From: Acidobacteriota bacterium
GTDB taxonomy: Bacteria > Acidobacteriota > Terriglobia > UBA7540
DNA length: 7,270 bases
NCBI GenBank assembly: GCA_021789565.1
Contig: JAJYJL010000387.1
Location: 1 to 7,270, forward strand
Direction: 5' to 3'
Below, piece by piece: positions 5,622 to 7,270 of this stretch. Positions within the stretch are counted from its first letter, which is position 1, and each line of letters opens with the position of its first letter. The translations under genes were made by a program, and so were the position numbers. The notes beneath the pieces were generated by a model, which had not been told where the DNA came from, made no database searches, and saw only the letters and a program-made list of their open reading frames with translations.

Positions 5622-7270
5622 ATGGTGGAAATTGCGATCGCGGTGCTTGGGGCGTTGCTTTCCCTGAGTGCGCTTGCACAAACTGCTCAGATTCGTGATG
5701 CGTCTCCACCGCAGGGAGCCCCCGCATCAGAAAGCACCCCGTCCCACTCTCAACTCGCAGGCGCCAACTCCAGCCGGACGCCGGCTGAGTCAATCCGTTT
5801 TCGCGACATCTCGCGGGAAGCCGGTCTCACCACTGTGCCGCAGACCACCACCGCGAGGGAATACATTCTCGACACGATGAGCGGGGGCGGCGTCGCACTG
5901 TTTGACTGCGACAACGATGGCCGGCTCGATATCGCGGTCGTGAATGACTCTACCATCGCGCGTTACAAGGCTGGGGGCGACTTGATGGTGACCCTCTACA
6001 AGCAGGACGGCAAGCCGGGCGCGATTCATTTCTCAGACGTCACCCGTTCCTCAGGCTTACTGACCAAGGGATATGCAACCGGAATTGCTGTGGCGGACTT
6101 TGATAACGATGGCCTGCCTGATCTTTACATCACCGGATACGGCCACAATGTGCTCTACCGCAATCTGGGCGATTGCAAGTTTGAGGACGTAACCCGGAAG
6201 GCTGGCCTGGAGGTCGGCGGCTTCAGCACGGGCGCCGCCTGGGCCGACTACGACAGAGACGGCCATGTCGATCTTTTCGTTGCGCGCTACATCAAGACAG
6301 ACGCCTTTCATCTGCCTCCCGACACCTCTTTTGCGTACAAGGGCGTACTGGTGCAATTGCCGGACAGCATGGAAGGCGAGTCCGATTTTCTGTTTCGCAA
6401 CCGGGGAGACGGGACTTTTGAAGATGTGTCCGCGAAGGCCGGCGTCAGCGATCCGCAGAAGCTGCATGGAATGGGCGTAGCCTGGGGTGATTACGACGGC
6501 GATGGCTGGCCCGATCTTTTCGTCACCAACGATGGTGGCTACAACTACCTCTATCACAATCTGAAGAACGGCACCTTTGAGGAGCTGGGTTTCATGTCTG
6601 GCACGGCCGCCGGGGACAGCGGGCAAATCTATGGCAACATGGCGGCGGATTTTGGCGATATCGATCGTGACGGCAAGCTGGATCTCTTCGTGACACGCTA
6701 TGGGAACCAGCCCGCGAGCCTCTACTGGAACCGCGGAAACGGGGACTTTGTGGATATTGCGCCCAGAACCGGAATCGCCGGCAAGACCTTCACACCGATC
6801 AAATGGGGCGTCGGCTTTGGGGATTTTGACAACGACGGATGGGAAGACATCCTGATGGTTTCCGGGAATTTCTCTTCATTGCTGGGCGCGTTGCCCACGG
6901 AGCCTCCTTTTCAGGAGCCGATCCAGCTTTACCACAACGAGGGCAACCTGGCCTTCAAGGAGATCGCCAATCAAGCCGGGCTGAATGATGGAACGATGTA
7001 CTCGCGGCGAGGAACGGCGTTTGGCGATATCAATAACGATGGCAATCTTGACGTGGTTGTGTTTAACGTGGGTGCGCCTCCGTCTCTGTTCCTGAACGAG
7101 ACGCAGAATGGAAATCACCGGGCTTTGATTCATCTGATTGGTGTGAAGAGCAACCGGATGGCCATCGGCGCACGCGTGACTGTAACCACCGCCAGTGCCA
7201 CGCAAACTGAAGAGGTGCGAGCCGGCAGCAGCTATCTCTCCACCAGTGACTTCCGACTGCATTTCGGCCT
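5622..7270 (+). CDS. CRTAC1-family protein: FG-GAP/VCBS propeller with ASPIC/UnbV domain (3' end outside window)
   Basis: Secreted beta-propeller protein, 549 complete codons visible, open at the window end. ATG 5622 is the only sensible start: an in-frame TAG at 5604-5606 blocks extension and a signal peptide begins here (hydrophobic IAIAVLGALLSLSALA, cleavage likely before Q20). There is no lipobox. A Ser/Pro/Ala-rich linker (about 20-57) leads to seven repeats, each with an F-x-D-(V/I)-x-x-x-(A/S)-G-(L/V/I)-like strand followed by a calcium loop of the D-x-D-x-D-G type. The loops start at D95, D159, D209, D290, D346, D401 and D469; the last has Asn at the third position (DINNDG). Seven units suggest a seven-bladed propeller. 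From about N498 an ASPIC/UnbV domain begins (KSNRMAIGARV, VRAGSSYLS, FRLHFG), so the stop is probably some tens of codons beyond the window. Such domains are extracellular and thought to mediate adhesion or ligand binding. No good Shine-Dalgarno is seen. Family is sure; ligand is unknown. Confidence 0.9.
   Translation, partial: MVEIAIAVLGALLSLSALAQTAQIRDASPPQGAPASESTPSHSQLAGANSSRTPAESIRFRDISREAGLTTVPQTTTAREYILDTMSGGGVALFDCDNDGRLDIAVVNDSTIARYKAGGDLMVTLYKQDGKPGAIHFSDVTRSSGLLTKGYATGIAVADFDNDGLPDLYITGYGHNVLYRNLGDCKFEDVTRKAGLEVGGFSTGAAWADYDRDGHVDLFVARYIKTDAFHLPPDTSFAYKGVLVQLPDSMEGESDFLFRNRGDGTFEDVSAKAGVSDPQKLHGMGVAWGDYDGDGWPDLFVTNDGGYNYLYHNLKNGTFEELGFMSGTAAGDSGQIYGNMAADFGDIDRDGKLDLFVTRYGNQPASLYWNRGNGDFVDIAPRTGIAGKTFTPIKWGVGFGDFDNDGWEDILMVSGNFSSLLGALPTEPPFQEPIQLYHNEGNLAFKEIANQAGLNDGTMYSRRGTAFGDINNDGNLDVVVFNVGAPPSLFLNETQNGNHRALIHLIGVKSNRMAIGARVTVTTASATQTEEVRAGSSYLSTSDFRLHFG

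Noticed and set aside
5668..6626. Forward and reverse frames within the CRTAC1-like gene, including one of 189 codons on the reverse strand
   Set aside because: The forward frame from 5622 has seven regular calcium-loop repeats and an ASPIC/UnbV domain, so the overlapping frames are artefacts of the repeated codons.

Overview
The window reads as a stretch of an Acidobacteriota chromosome, most likely class Terriglobia. I infer this from family content: a very large Oar-like TonB-dependent receptor with an N-terminal carboxypeptidase-regulatory-like domain, a secreted TPR protein, and a CRTAC1-family propeller protein, in moderately GC-rich DNA. No rRNA or marker gene is present to confirm it.

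Layout, all on the + strand. Positions 1 to about 691 hold no gene I can support. This stretch ends in a small hairpin that shows the Shine-Dalgarno sequence of the receptor gene in its loop. The receptor gene is 712-4185 (1157 aa), followed at 4201-4239 by a convincing intrinsic terminator. An imperfect dyad overlaps the terminator T-tract and precedes the TPR gene (preferred start 4312, stop 5517; 401 aa, ten tandem TPRs). After a 104-nt gap with a GC-only hairpin, a third gene starts at 5622 and runs off the window end. It encodes a secreted protein with seven calcium-loop FG-GAP/VCBS-type repeats and most of a C-terminal ASPIC/UnbV domain.

How they may work together: the receptor is an outer-membrane beta-barrel, and both downstream proteins carry Sec-type signal peptides without a lipobox cysteine. 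All three therefore act outside the cytoplasm. A plausible but unproven reading is an envelope module for binding and importing a large substrate, with the TPR solenoid and the calcium-stabilised propeller as accessory or adaptor proteins. The terminator after the receptor gene means the downstream genes need read-through or their own promoter. No mobile element, CRISPR array, tRNA or rRNA was seen. The most useful observations are the three-gene envelope module, the hairpin around the receptor Shine-Dalgarno, two close cysteine pairs in the receptor, and the dyad beside the terminator.
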